Source of the DNA: a virus
Virus record (IMG/VR): IMGVR_UViG_3300032046_000008
Coordinates: 37,906 to 101,905 of that record
DNA: 64,000 nt
Reading direction: 5' to 3' (one strand)
The notes under the pieces are model-generated. The model ran no database searches and was not told where the DNA came from. It saw nothing but the letters and a program-made list of their open reading frames with translations. Shown piece after piece: positions 54,435 through 62,516 of the stretch. Numbering within the stretch: the first letter of the stretch is position 1; each line of letters opens with the position of its first letter. The position numbers and the translations under genes are program-made.

Positions 54435-55048
54435 ATACCCATCTTCTCGAATACCGCTTCCGAACGCGGACCTAGCTTGACGCCTTTTCTAACCCGCATC
54501 TGAAAGCCCTCTGCCCAAGCCTCGTGAACGTTCGTAGCTGTGGGAGAGATGTCCTTCATATCTTGCATGGCGGCAGAGACTATCAACGCTTTGTTAAGGC
54601 CTACACTTCCGAGCCTTGGACTGTATTCTATCGCATGTCCGGCTTCGTGTAAAACGGTGATCTCTCGAACGCTGTGAGAATCAATACGCATGGTGCCACT
54701 ACCCGCTTCGTAGCTACTAATCCCATCAAAATCTCCAACCTTAACCGTAAGATTTTGTGGTAGGAGATCTGGAGGAGCTTTGCCTAGCGCACCTCTGATT
54801 GTCGTCTCTTGCGATCCCGTCGCTCCCTCGATCGACCCGCCCCAACTTCCCTCTCCGAATCTTCCTCTCGCATCATGATGAGGATTGAATTTCTGCCCTA
54901 TCTCATGTAAGTGTTCCTCTGCAACTTCATATCCTGCCTCGAGGAGTTTTCGGAAGACTGGAGTCATCGTTTTCTGTACTTCTGTTCCTATATCTTCCCA
55001 GAAGACTTGGTCATCTAGAAAATTCTCCGTAGCAGCCACAACAATCAC
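54431..55048 (-). CDS. Zinc metallopeptidase-like protein with FNP motif
   Basis: 205 residues. An N-terminal helix region, the FNPHHDARGRFG motif at 53-65, then a peptidase domain with ITVLHEAGHAIEY (HExxH) and a downstream AWAEGF that could give the third ligand, as in gluzincins. Proteins of this layout may process head proteins or cell-wall peptides. The other HExxH domain (HEYTH) of the window lies inside the polyprotein. Confidence 0.65.
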   Translation of the reverse strand: MIVVAATENFLDDQVFWEDIGTEVQKTMTPVFRKLLEAGYEVAEEHLHEIGQKFNPHHDARGRFGEGSWGGSIEGATGSQETTIRGALGKAPPDLLPQNLTVKVGDFDGISSYEAGSGTMRIDSHSVREITVLHEAGHAIEYSPRLGSVGLNKALIVSAAMQDMKDISPTATNVHEAWAEGFQMRVRKGVKLGPRSEAVFEKMGI

Positions 55049-56076
55049 AATGGCTCCTCGTTATGAAATTTCGTCAGCTTTTGACTCAAAACTTCGAGAT
55101 CGTCAAGCTCGCGTTCCCATATAACTAGCGTCTGGAAGCCAAACGAAGCAAAGAAATCTATTCTGTCCTGCGGATTCTCGCCTCGATGCCAATAGTCGCC
55201 ATAAAGTTCTATGAGTTTCTTCTGGCCGTCGGCATTGGCAAAATCTGGACAACATCCGCCAAGAATGAGTTGGCCATCACCAACATAACAATATTGGCAA
55301 GGAAAGAGTTCATCCAGAAATTGGCCAAGAAGAGTTTCGGGCTTATTTGGGCGAATAGCCATAGACTTCATTATTGCAGCAACAGTATTCTGGCGATATT
55401 TGGGATCTTGCCAAAGCCTCTTGTTATTCTCTCTGCGTTCGGCTCTTATGACCGGATCCGCAAACCTGCGAATGTGCGCAAGGCTTTTCTTTTTCTTTGT
55501 ATTCTCACTGTCAGTTCTGCCTTTAAGTGCTAAGCCGATGTTAGGCTTAGAAAATGATTTCCCTATAAGCCCAGCGCTAATCCTGCAACGATGCTCTTCG
55601 CTAAGAGCTTTACCTGTCCGTGCGGCTATCTGTTTGGCACGGTATTCTGGGTCTCGCCACAGTTCCTTATTAATTTCTGCGCGCCGAACTCTGGCTGCAG
55701 GATTGGCAAATCGACGGATGCCAACTTGGCGCATTTTCTCCCGCTGAGGAGTTCCCTTCTCTGGATCTTGCCAGAACCTTTTTAGTTTAAGACTGAGATT
55801 CTTCTTTGTTTCTTCGCTATGCGATACGCCACGACGATCAAAACTGCGTCGCACTTCTTCCGTAAGAGGATGAGAAGCACGGTAGGCTTTCATGGCAACG
55901 GACATCTTATGGCGCGCTTCCGGTGTCCAAACACGACTCTTAGCTTCTGGTGACCAAGCCACGATTCTCCCCCCCCAGACAGCCTGTCCTAATTTCTCTG
56001 CAAAATCTGAAGGGAGCTCCAGCCCGACAAGTTCCGGCCTGCTAGCTAAACTCGTTACAGAAACTGGAGCTCCCAT
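55045..56076 (-). CDS. NUMOD3-type homing endonuclease
   Basis: 343 residues. About 45-240 carries several NUMOD3-like DNA-binding repeats (TPEARHKMSVAMKAY, SEETKKNLSLKLKRFW, SEEHRCRISAGLIGKSF), and the C-terminal 90 residues form a Vsr/PD-(D/E)XK-type nuclease (CCPDFANADGQKKLIELYGDYWH, then FGFQTLVIWEREL). The first about 37 residues do not look like NUMOD3 and may derive from a split host gene. Free-standing nucleases of this type invade phage late operons. ATGA overlaps keep the operon intact. Confidence 0.8.
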   Translation of the reverse strand: MGAPVSVTSLASRPELVGLELPSDFAEKLGQAVWGGRIVAWSPEAKSRVWTPEARHKMSVAMKAYRASHPLTEEVRRSFDRRGVSHSEETKKNLSLKLKRFWQDPEKGTPQREKMRQVGIRRFANPAARVRRAEINKELWRDPEYRAKQIAARTGKALSEEHRCRISAGLIGKSFSKPNIGLALKGRTDSENTKKKKSLAHIRRFADPVIRAERRENNKRLWQDPKYRQNTVAAIMKSMAIRPNKPETLLGQFLDELFPCQYCYVGDGQLILGGCCPDFANADGQKKLIELYGDYWHRGENPQDRIDFFASFGFQTLVIWERELDDLEVLSQKLTKFHNEEPL

Positions 56077-56077
56077 G

Positions 56078-57706
56078 CTACGCCTGCTCCTGTTGCATGC
56101 GCGCGACGATGCGCTTGTGCATTTTGCGGAGCGCCTGTTTTGCTCGCTCCTTGACTGTATCCTCTACATCCAGGCGTTCTTGCTCTATCTCCTCAGGCCC
56201 AGCGTGGCGTATCTCGTCCGCAGCCTCGCGCAAGGCTTCACCACTTAATACATCGTCCAGACCTGCCTCTTTGAGGATCTCATCGAGTTCCTTTAGTCCT
56301 CGCTTCTTCTGCTCCTGGGGAATTGTCTGAGCAGGTTGCGCTGTCGGAGAAACTATTTGATGGGGCTTCTCTATGTCCTGGAGAGTTTCATTTGGCGTGA
56401 GGTCCAGACCGCCCATGGAATCAAAGATCTCTGGCGCGAGATCTCCAGAGTCTCTTGCCATCTGACGAGCCACCGCTGGAGTTATCTCTCCAGAGACTAT
56501 GCGTTCTGCCCGTTCTTTGGCCCGCAGTTCTGCGAGGGCAGCCTTCTCTGTCTCTGCCTGTACATCCAGTTCTGTCCACCTGAATTCTACATTCTGCGGC
56601 AGCACTCCTCGGAAGTTGAGAAAGTGTGACATGATCTTCTGGAAGAGGGCTGGCCCCTTGCCTCGGCTCTTCAAGTGTAGAATGTATGACTGGGCTGAGG
56701 TACCCAGGTTGCCACCAGGCAAGGGGGCAAACTCCTGATAGTCTGTGAGAAAGGCCATAGCAATAGCAGAGATGTAGAGTTTGAAAGTTACTTCCTCATC
56801 ATAGCCATCTGGCATGGAGGCCATCTCGATTGTGTCATGCCCAACATCAACATTAGGCGCGACCGAACCAACCATTAGAGGCTCTAGATAGCGCTGCAGG
56901 CCCTTACTGTCGGCAACAACCTGTTGCTTCTCGAGGGCATCTCTTATCTGCTGAGGTGTGATGCCCTTGACCAAGTGGATTGCACGATTGAATCTTCCTC
57001 CGGTTTTCTCTTCACGGTATACAGAAATGTTGCGAATGACCTGTGCTGCTCGCATTAGCCTGGTAAGGGCACTAAACTGCAACTTGTAGAAGACGCCTTT
57101 GACCGCATGCTCAATTGGTGAGGGCAGCTCCATCAAATTAACAATTTGGTAATACTTCATATAATGATAAGCATTCAGACGATCAAGATAGATAAAAGGA
57201 ATCTTAGGATCGCCCGTAGGATAACATCTGCCAGCGTCCAGATGATTGATGCCAATGCAGGGAGCATCTGGACTGTCGGAGGCTCTTATTATTTCAACAT
57301 ATGCTCCACTATCTTGACTATAGAGATCTAGAGAAATTTTTGTAATGAAATCTTCCCAGCCTTCGCCTAGGTCAGCATTGAGGAGGATATCCTGATAGAT
57401 GCGTGCTGTGCGAGGAGGCCCTTCCACTGCCCAGCTCAGGGCTGTATTGCGAGCAGTTACTATCCCAAGAGCTGAGGCGAGAAAGTTCTCTGTCGGGATA
57501 AAGGCACGCAGTTGCCGATCTCGCATCTTGGGAGATTGCCCCCATGGCGTGATAGCATCTGCTACCGCTGCTACCCAGAGGATATATGATTCCGCAACTG
57601 CTGCTCCATCAGGACTCTCAGGAGTACTTACGACAGAGCGAGCAAGAGCTTGCAGGTCTGCTGCCTTCTCAGCCGTGCTTACGCTCCCGTCGCCGTCATC
57701 TGGCAT
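56078..57706 (-). CDS. Portal protein
   Basis: About 542 residues from ATG 57706 (GAGGAGG 5 nt upstream). It follows the large terminase and carries portal-like features: SALGIVTARNTALSWAVEGP, LDLYSQDSGAYVEIIR, and a helical C-terminus rich in Glu/Lys (DPIVRGEI-like wing, AELRAKERAERI). It forms the dodecameric DNA gate at one capsid vertex. An in-frame stretch upstream (NRFLAGEEAI) is cut off by TGA at 57737 and resembles a lost N-terminal extension. Confidence 0.85.
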   Translation of the reverse strand: MPDDGDGSVSTAEKAADLQALARSVVSTPESPDGAAVAESYILWVAAVADAITPWGQSPKMRDRQLRAFIPTENFLASALGIVTARNTALSWAVEGPPRTARIYQDILLNADLGEGWEDFITKISLDLYSQDSGAYVEIIRASDSPDAPCIGINHLDAGRCYPTGDPKIPFIYLDRLNAYHYMKYYQIVNLMELPSPIEHAVKGVFYKLQFSALTRLMRAAQVIRNISVYREEKTGGRFNRAIHLVKGITPQQIRDALEKQQVVADSKGLQRYLEPLMVGSVAPNVDVGHDTIEMASMPDGYDEEVTFKLYISAIAMAFLTDYQEFAPLPGGNLGTSAQSYILHLKSRGKGPALFQKIMSHFLNFRGVLPQNVEFRWTELDVQAETEKAALAELRAKERAERIVSGEITPAVARQMARDSGDLAPEIFDSMGGLDLTPNETLQDIEKPHQIVSPTAQPAQTIPQEQKKRGLKELDEILKEAGLDDVLSGEALREAADEIRHAGPEEIEQERLDVEDTVKERAKQALRKMHKRIVARMQQEQA

Positions 57707-57723
57707 AATTGCCTCCTCGCCCG

Positions 57724-57805
57724 CCAAAAACCGATTTCAAGAAAATTCCTCGAATATTCGGAGAGGGTCCATTGCCTTCAAAACCAACTTCACGGTTGTC
57801 AATTC
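57724..57805 (-). repeat. 82-bp duplicated element, copy A
   Basis: Aligns without gaps over 82 bp to 60357-60438, about two thirds identical by eye, with GAGGGTCCATTGCC nearly exact. On the coding strand it includes a 21-codon TTG frame (57737-57802) that overlaps the 48-residue gene stop as TTGA and reads TTVKLVLKAMDPLRIFEEFS. Directly upstream of portal. Confidence 0.7.
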
Positions 57806-57945
57806 TTCTTGCTGAATTTCTCTGCAAGTTCTTCTGTTCCTCGTCGAATCCCTTCCAAAATAATCTTCTTCTTTGTCATACGAGGCTTCTTGGCACACTT
57901 CTTCATTCCTAGATCTTCCAAATAAGGCAATACAGGACTTGTCAT
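57799..57945 (-). CDS. 48-residue paralogue of the ART N-terminus
   Basis: ATG 57945 with GGAG 8 nt upstream. PYLEDLGMKK and KKIILEGIRRGTEELAEKF match residues 6-38 of the 59521-60306 ART protein (PYLEDLGAKF, ILLEEIEQGVKKLNSK) in order and spacing. It therefore appears to be a stand-alone N-terminal segment of that protein, possibly an adaptor or targeting piece, or the relic of a duplicated ART gene. Confidence 0.6.
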   Translation of the reverse strand: MTSPVLPYLEDLGMKKCAKKPRMTKKKIILEGIRRGTEELAEKFSKKN

Positions 57946-57958
57946 AATTGTTCTCCAG

Positions 57959-59479
57959 CTATAGAACTAGCCAAAGACATCTGTTGGCTGCCATAGATAA
58001 AGCAACGACTAAATCCACCTTCCGCTCCATTCCCTTTTTTACGATCCTCAGTTTTGTATCTTCTTCCTTGGATATCTTCATCGCAGCATTCTGTATATGT
58101 TCTCGTAAGTCCTTGTCACCTGTGTGCCATATGCGCCGGTTTACTATCAGATCTCGCAACTCGCTGTCTGCGATCATTCTCTCTCGCTGCTGGGGGAAAG
58201 GCTCAACCCATGCGACGCTCTCCCGCCGCAGATTCTGGCAAAGGCTTTCGAGTTGATATGGGTCATACGCCACCTGAATTATATTATAACCTGGAACCAG
58301 AACATGATTTTGGCAGGCCTCACAATCATCGCGCGTGAAAGGAGGATAATGCGGATGCCCTGCGGCGCAGCCACCTTGGCAGAGAAAACGAATGAATCCT
58401 TCTGGCTCCTTGAAGTCTATGTAACCCCCTTGCGGTTCCCATTTGCGGCAAGCCCTGACTGCGACTTCATCATGTCGCACTGGATGTCTGGTGACTGCAA
58501 CTATACCGAAGCAGTCACCAGTCACTGCCGCATCCACACCCAGCACGCAAGGAGTCTTGTCCCCTGGGAGGAATGGAGGCAATTCTGGATCCTCGCATCG
58601 ATCCCACAAGGCCAGAGGGATGAATTCCATGATACCCCCGCCGCGCAGAGCATCCTGTGGCGTCATTGGGGCGAAGTGGTCCAGGGCTTCTATGGGCATA
58701 GAACCTTCCTGCAGCTGGTACCAGTTTGTAGGACGCTCTCTGGCATTCCAGGGCTGGAAAAGAGGATACAGAACATTAGAGCCGGCGACGGCAGAGTCCC
58801 ACAGAGAGGACACAAGGTCTGCATCACCAGCGCCCCTGGTCACGATGTGACAGGAACCATTCGGTGCAATAGTGGAATAGACTGAAGGCCAGGTCTTGTC
58901 GGGGAAGGGCATGCGCGCGAGTTCATCTACGTGAGCATGAGCGCAACTCTGATCAACCGACACATGGGGACCAGCGGGATAACAAACTATCCTCCGTAAA
59001 TCCTCCAGCCCCAGCCGGAAGCGCAGGCTATGAGTTGTGTCGCCACCAGCTTCTTGAGACAGGAGGTTCGGCCTGATCGCTTCTGGCAGCTTCTGAAGCC
59101 CGAATCTAATATACTCTAACAACTCCACAGAGGCTGTGTCGCTGCGTGAGAAGATATGCACCCGCGCATTCGCAGGTCCAAAGAGTGCGACCCATGCATC
59201 ATACGCGCATTCTAATTCTGTGAAGCCGAGTTTACCAGCTTTGAGTGCGAGTATCCATTTATGCTCTTGCGCGACGGCTACAAATTTATCCTGACCAGGC
59301 CATAGGCATTCTCCCAGGATAGATATCTGCCCAGTCTCACGATTCACAAACTGCCAATGGCCGAGGAAGTTCCTAAATGAGGCAGAGCAGAAGCGACGCA
59401 GTTCCTCGGTTTCTATCTCTCGCAGGTATCGTTCTCGGTCTTCGGAAGAGAGTGCTACAGCATTGTCAACTTGTACCAT
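57959..59479 (-). CDS. terL: Large terminase subunit
   Basis: 506 residues. ATPase: ILALKAGKLGFTELE is a degenerate Walker A, and HAHVDELARM carries the Walker B acidic pair. Nuclease: VLGVDAAVTGDCFGIVAV, then a C-terminal RKVDLVVALSMA. A Cys set (CQGGCAAGH...CEACQNH, about 380-405) inserted in the nuclease could bind zinc. It cuts and pumps DNA into the prohead. Neighbours (small terminase, portal) confirm the assignment. Ends TAG. Confidence 0.9.
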   Translation of the reverse strand: MVQVDNAVALSSEDRERYLREIETEELRRFCSASFRNFLGHWQFVNRETGQISILGECLWPGQDKFVAVAQEHKWILALKAGKLGFTELECAYDAWVALFGPANARVHIFSRSDTASVELLEYIRFGLQKLPEAIRPNLLSQEAGGDTTHSLRFRLGLEDLRRIVCYPAGPHVSVDQSCAHAHVDELARMPFPDKTWPSVYSTIAPNGSCHIVTRGAGDADLVSSLWDSAVAGSNVLYPLFQPWNARERPTNWYQLQEGSMPIEALDHFAPMTPQDALRGGGIMEFIPLALWDRCEDPELPPFLPGDKTPCVLGVDAAVTGDCFGIVAVTRHPVRHDEVAVRACRKWEPQGGYIDFKEPEGFIRFLCQGGCAAGHPHYPPFTRDDCEACQNHVLVPGYNIIQVAYDPYQLESLCQNLRRESVAWVEPFPQQRERMIADSELRDLIVNRRIWHTGDKDLREHIQNAAMKISKEEDTKLRIVKKGMERKVDLVVALSMAANRCLWLVL

Positions 59480-59520
59480 TTGTTTATCCTGGATATGCAG
59501 TGTTTTTACAAACTAAGCCA

Positions 59521-60306
59521 TCATAACGCAATTTCTTTTAAAGCGCCTGGTTGTGAACCGAGGTACTTAGCGACTACATTCCCACGTTCACTAGTACCAT
59601 CGATCCTAAACCTAGCATTGCGGGGCAGAAGGAACTCCATTTCGCTTCTGGCAGGCACAACTCTTCCAACATATACTCCCCTAGAACCCTTTGGAATATG
59701 AATCTCCAATACCTTCCCTGTCCCTGCCCTGCCCCCTGAAGGAGCAAAGCTTTCTGCCACAGAATGAGAAAATGATGTACTGACAAAACCTTTATCTGCG
59801 AAAACTGTGCCAGGCTTCATTTGAGCAGCAACAGGACCACCAACGCCTCGAAAGCCGATTACATCAATATCAGTGGGCTTCCCTTTTGCAATAGCTGAAT
59901 TAAGGTTACGAATATGATTCTTATTACCAACAGATATTTCATCAGGGGCTTTGCGTAAACCACCATTTATTCTTGCATAGCCAGACCAGGTATATACTTC
60001 TACTGCCCTCTCTTCCGCTGCATCGAGATCAATCTGGTCTTGATATGCCGCTCCCCACATACCATTCCCAGGTTGGATAGCACCTGCCGCCCCTCCTCCA
60101 CCTGGTGCAAATCTTCCACCTGCACCATGACGCGGATTGAATTTCTCTCCCTCGAACTCAATATCTTCAATGTTCCAAACAAAACGCACAAGTTTGGAAT
60201 TAAGTTTCTTAACGCCCTGCTCAATTTCTTCTAGGAGTATTTGTGCTATACCAGGCTCGAATTTCGCACCTAGATCTTCTAGATAGGGCTGCGCTGGATG
60301 AATCAT
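59521..60306 (-). CDS. ADP-ribosyltransferase with FNP motif
   Basis: 261 residues. N-terminal helix pair (about 1-45), the extended linker EDIEFEGEKFNPRHGAGGRF at 46-66, then an ART: YARINGG, IGFRGVGG (Arg motif), GFVSTSF (STS) and SEMEFLLPRNARF (ExE). All three catalytic elements are intact. It is the closest relative of ART 1 and ART 2 of the polyprotein. It is inserted between small and large terminase, an unusual place. Target unknown; phage ARTs elsewhere modify host polymerase, ribosome or other proteins. Confidence 0.8.
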   Translation of the reverse strand: MIHPAQPYLEDLGAKFEPGIAQILLEEIEQGVKKLNSKLVRFVWNIEDIEFEGEKFNPRHGAGGRFAPGGGGAAGAIQPGNGMWGAAYQDQIDLDAAEERAVEVYTWSGYARINGGLRKAPDEISVGNKNHIRNLNSAIAKGKPTDIDVIGFRGVGGPVAAQMKPGTVFADKGFVSTSFSHSVAESFAPSGGRAGTGKVLEIHIPKGSRGVYVGRVVPARSEMEFLLPRNARFRIDGTSERGNVVAKYLGSQPGALKEIAL

Positions 60307-60330
60307 ATTAATTACCGCGTCCCCGTGCTA

Positions 60331-60468
60331 AAATCGGTTTCTGGAAAATTACTCGAACAAAAATCGATTCTGAGAATTTTACTCGAACATTTGGGGAGGG
60401 TCCATTGCCCCTCGATATCAAATCACGGTTTCGAGTTCTCCTCATATCACTTTCACGGTTTCGAGTTC
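60331..60468 (-). repeat. 30-bp-period repeat region and element copy B
   Basis: Two 30-bp units at 60331 and 60361 (each ending ACTCGAACA) and two 28-bp units at 60411 and 60441 (each ending TCACGGTTTCGAGTTC) in a 347-nt gene-free stretch (60307-60653). The middle matches 57724-57805. Read on the minus strand the copies keep the codon phase of copy A (MDPPQMFE against MDPLRIFEE; NRF repeated) but contain stops, so they look like decayed coding duplicates. A TTGTGA-17-TGATAT promoter-like pair overlaps the last unit. The place between terminase genes also allows a packaging-site role. Confidence 0.6.
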
Positions 60469-60653
60469 ACAAGCCGACAGAACACAAACTTCTTTTCACC
60501 AGAAAGAGAATCTGCCTTGTTGTTGTATCCTATCGCAGGTCACGTGCGCGCTCTCGCGAGACTCCTTTTGCGATAGAGCGTGTGCGCTGTTCCATACCGA
60601 AAACCCAGGGTTAGTGCGCTTAGGCCCGTTTTTCATCTGTCCTTTCGGCGGAG

Positions 60654-61202
60654 TCACTCGCTTTGTCCCTCTATAGGAAGTTCTATCGCTGTGCTATCTA
60701 CTACTTCTCCCTGGGGCAGGAGTAGGGATTCTTTGAACTTCGCAAGTTGTTCGTCTGTGAGGTCTTGTATCTTCTGAGGAGGACTTCCTGGTCCTACCTG
60801 GATGTAGGTGAAGCCTGGTATCTGGGGAATTCCATTCTTGCCTCGTATGTGCTGCAACTCCTCTATCGCTGTCTGATTGTCGGAGATGACTCTGAGGAGT
60901 GCTGCCTTGCCTGCAGCATCTACTACTAGTGCCTTGCGCCGGTCACGGAATGCAGCTTCCTGAATAGATTCTCTAGCGATGACTGCCATCTCCACTAGGG
61001 CGGCAATCTTATCTACGCCCTGGGAGAGATAGAGTTGCTTCCCACGCTGTATATCTCGCCAGACTGTGATATAGGCAACCTTCTGCTCCTCTGCTATGGC
61101 GACAGGAGAGATGCCCTCCAGATAGGATTCCCACACACGCAGGACACGATCTACAATATGCGGCTGTTCATTCCAGGGGAGACGGCCGGTTCTAGGTGTC
61201 AT
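60654..61202 (-). CDS. Probable small terminase subunit
   Basis: 182 residues. Helix-turn-helix near residues 25-50 (ISPVAIAEEQKVAYITVWRDI), a central helical oligomerisation region, and a C-terminal LTDEQLAKFKESLLL. Small terminases bind the packaging site by an N-terminal HTH and hand DNA to the large subunit. Position upstream of terL supports this. Identification is by fold and synteny. Confidence 0.7.
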   Translation of the reverse strand: MTPRTGRLPWNEQPHIVDRVLRVWESYLEGISPVAIAEEQKVAYITVWRDIQRGKQLYLSQGVDKIAALVEMAVIARESIQEAAFRDRRKALVVDAAGKAALLRVISDNQTAIEELQHIRGKNGIPQIPGFTYIQVGPGSPPQKIQDLTDEQLAKFKESLLLPQGEVVDSTAIELPIEGQSE

Positions 61203-61387
61203 CTCTCAGATCCTCGGGTATTGAGCTGGGTATAAAAGTATACTTTTGAAGCTGAGAATTTCTCATTCGGGAGAATCTTTCTTGAGGATAGTGATGAGAC
61301 TGGCTTGTAGAAGCCTTTCGTTGAAGATACAACAACAGTTCCCTTGATCCCTAATATCTCCAGTCGCTCCCAACCTGACTTCATCAT
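61199..61387 (-). CDS. Small hypothetical protein, 62 aa
   Basis: ATG 61387, ATGA overlap with the small terminase gene. The product is basic and mixed alpha/beta (ERLEILGIKGTVVVSSTKGF). The 182 nt upstream (61388-61569) show only very short frames and no clear gene. Confidence 0.5.
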   Translation of the reverse strand: MMKSGWERLEILGIKGTVVVSSTKGFYKPVSSLSSRKILPNEKFSASKVYFYTQLNTRGSER

Positions 61388-61569
61388 AATCTAGTCTCTT
61401 CCCTAATCTTTCTTCTATTCATTTCCGGATTTGCTCCCGTACCCTCAAATTGTTTCTCTATTCATCTCGCATCAAGAAAGAGATTTCCTCTCTGGGCCTA
61501 TCGGCCTAATTGAATTTTACCCCCTCTGGAGTGAAAAGAAAAGGTTTCATTCTGCATCTACTATCCATT

Positions 61570-61794
61570 TTACGAGAAGTTCTTCCCCACGTAGGAAATA
61601 TCAGTCCTCTCACAGTTGCAGAGTATGTGCTCACGAAAGTCCTGAAGCGACATTTCATCCCCATAATCAGTCTGGATTCTAATATCGCCAGAGAGAGTCT
61701 CTAAGATTTCTGGCGGCAGTGCGAATATAAACTCAGTCTTGCCTTCGCCAATGCCTGCTCGCTTGCCAATATGCAGGCAATAATTTGTTCCCAT
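61570..61794 (-). CDS. MGTNY-type small phage protein
   Basis: 74 residues. MGTNYCLHIGKRAG and TDYGDEMSLQDFREHI match a family of small phage proteins that open MGTNYY and carry a D-YG...s..F pattern near the end. The final NFS differs from the family, and another frame just beyond reads FLRGEELLVKWIVDAE, so a frameshift near 61590 may have truncated it. Role unknown. Confidence 0.55.
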   Translation of the reverse strand: MGTNYCLHIGKRAGIGEGKTEFIFALPPEILETLSGDIRIQTDYGDEMSLQDFREHILCNCERTDISYVGKNFS

Positions 61795-61809
61795 TTGGTC
61801 TGCTTCTCC

Positions 61810-61944
61810 TTATGGACATCGATCAGGCAAGTAATCTTTTATCCCATTGCCAGGATTCTCGTGATCCCGTTTACAGACTCGGCCACAAGTAGTGCAGCGA
61901 TCTGCCAGCGCCAGAGATTGGCCACCAGTCTGTCGTCTCTTCAA
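61810..61944 (-). CDS. 44-residue Cys-pair protein
   Basis: TTG start overlapping the previous TGA as TTGA; CTTCGRVC plus a third Cys near the end (PDRCP) and a basic N-terminus (LKRRQTGG). Start type and coupling recur elsewhere in the window. Probably a small zinc protein. Confidence 0.45.
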   Translation of the reverse strand: MKRRQTGGQSLALADRCTTCGRVCKRDHENPGNGIKDYLPDRCP

Positions 61945-62132
61945 AATCCGCGATGAGCATCAGAATGCTGTGCTAAATGCTCTTCGCATATTGGTGTATG
62001 CTCCCACACTCCAACTGCTGATTTGCCACAGAGTTTGACTGGCATAACATGGCCTGCTTCATTGGGTCCCCAAAGTGTGATGCCACAAGTTAAATGTTCT
62101 TCCTCGCGAGCAGGAGGATCTATCGCAGTCAT
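61941..62132 (-). CDS. Small Cys/His protein, 63 aa
   Basis: 63 residues with CGITLWG, CGKSAVG and PICEEHLAQH, giving a treble-clef-like Cys/His spacing. Soluble. Overlaps its neighbour by 4 nt. Function unknown. Confidence 0.55.
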   Translation of the reverse strand: MTAIDPPAREEEHLTCGITLWGPNEAGHVMPVKLCGKSAVGVWEHTPICEEHLAQHSDAHRGF

Positions 62133-62136
62133 CAGT

Positions 62137-62313
62137 CTATCTCTTCTGCTGCGCAGCAGTACGCTCTAGATTCTTGTCCTGGAGTTTCAAGGCAGTTACT
62201 CGCCATGTTGAACCACAGTTCTGGCATTCATAATCAAATCCCAATGATCCCCTTCCAATCCAGATCATATCACTTGCCCCACACCAAAGACAGCGGCTTA
62301 ATACTTCTGCCAT
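62137..62313 (-). CDS. 58-residue zinc-ribbon protein
   Basis: ATG 62313; CLWC and CQNC separated by 19 residues make a zinc ribbon, followed by a helical tail (LKLQDKNLERTAAQQK). Ends TAG. Too short to classify further. Confidence 0.6.
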   Translation of the reverse strand: MAEVLSRCLWCGASDMIWIGRGSLGFDYECQNCGSTWRVTALKLQDKNLERTAAQQKR

Positions 62314-62342
62314 GTTTCATTCCCCGCTGGCAGTAGGGTGGG

Positions 62343-62498
62343 CTAATCTGGTTTCTCGCCTTGCTCGCATTCCTCCTTGTGCGCTTCAAGACAAGCATCA
62401 GAGCAAGCGTAGGCACCGCAGATCGGGCAATTTAGATCTTTGCCACAATCAGCCGCGCACCATACACAGATTTCGGTCTCCTCATTCTCTACTATCAT
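62343..62498 (-). CDS. 51-residue HIT/MYND-like zinc-finger protein
   Basis: ATG 62498; a dense set CVWC...CGKDLNCPICGAYAC...CLEAHKEEC resembles zinc fingers of the HIT/MYND kind (about eight Cys/His ligands). Ends TAG. Such domains bind proteins; the partner here is unknown. Confidence 0.6.
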   Translation of the reverse strand: MIVENEETEICVWCAADCGKDLNCPICGAYACSDACLEAHKEECEQGEKPD

Positions 62499-62516
62499 TC
62501 GTCTCTTTCTTGGTTC

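Noticed and set aside
60331-60468. CRISPR-like array
   Set aside because: The 30-bp periods are adjacent similar units without unique spacers, and the copies keep a codon phase.
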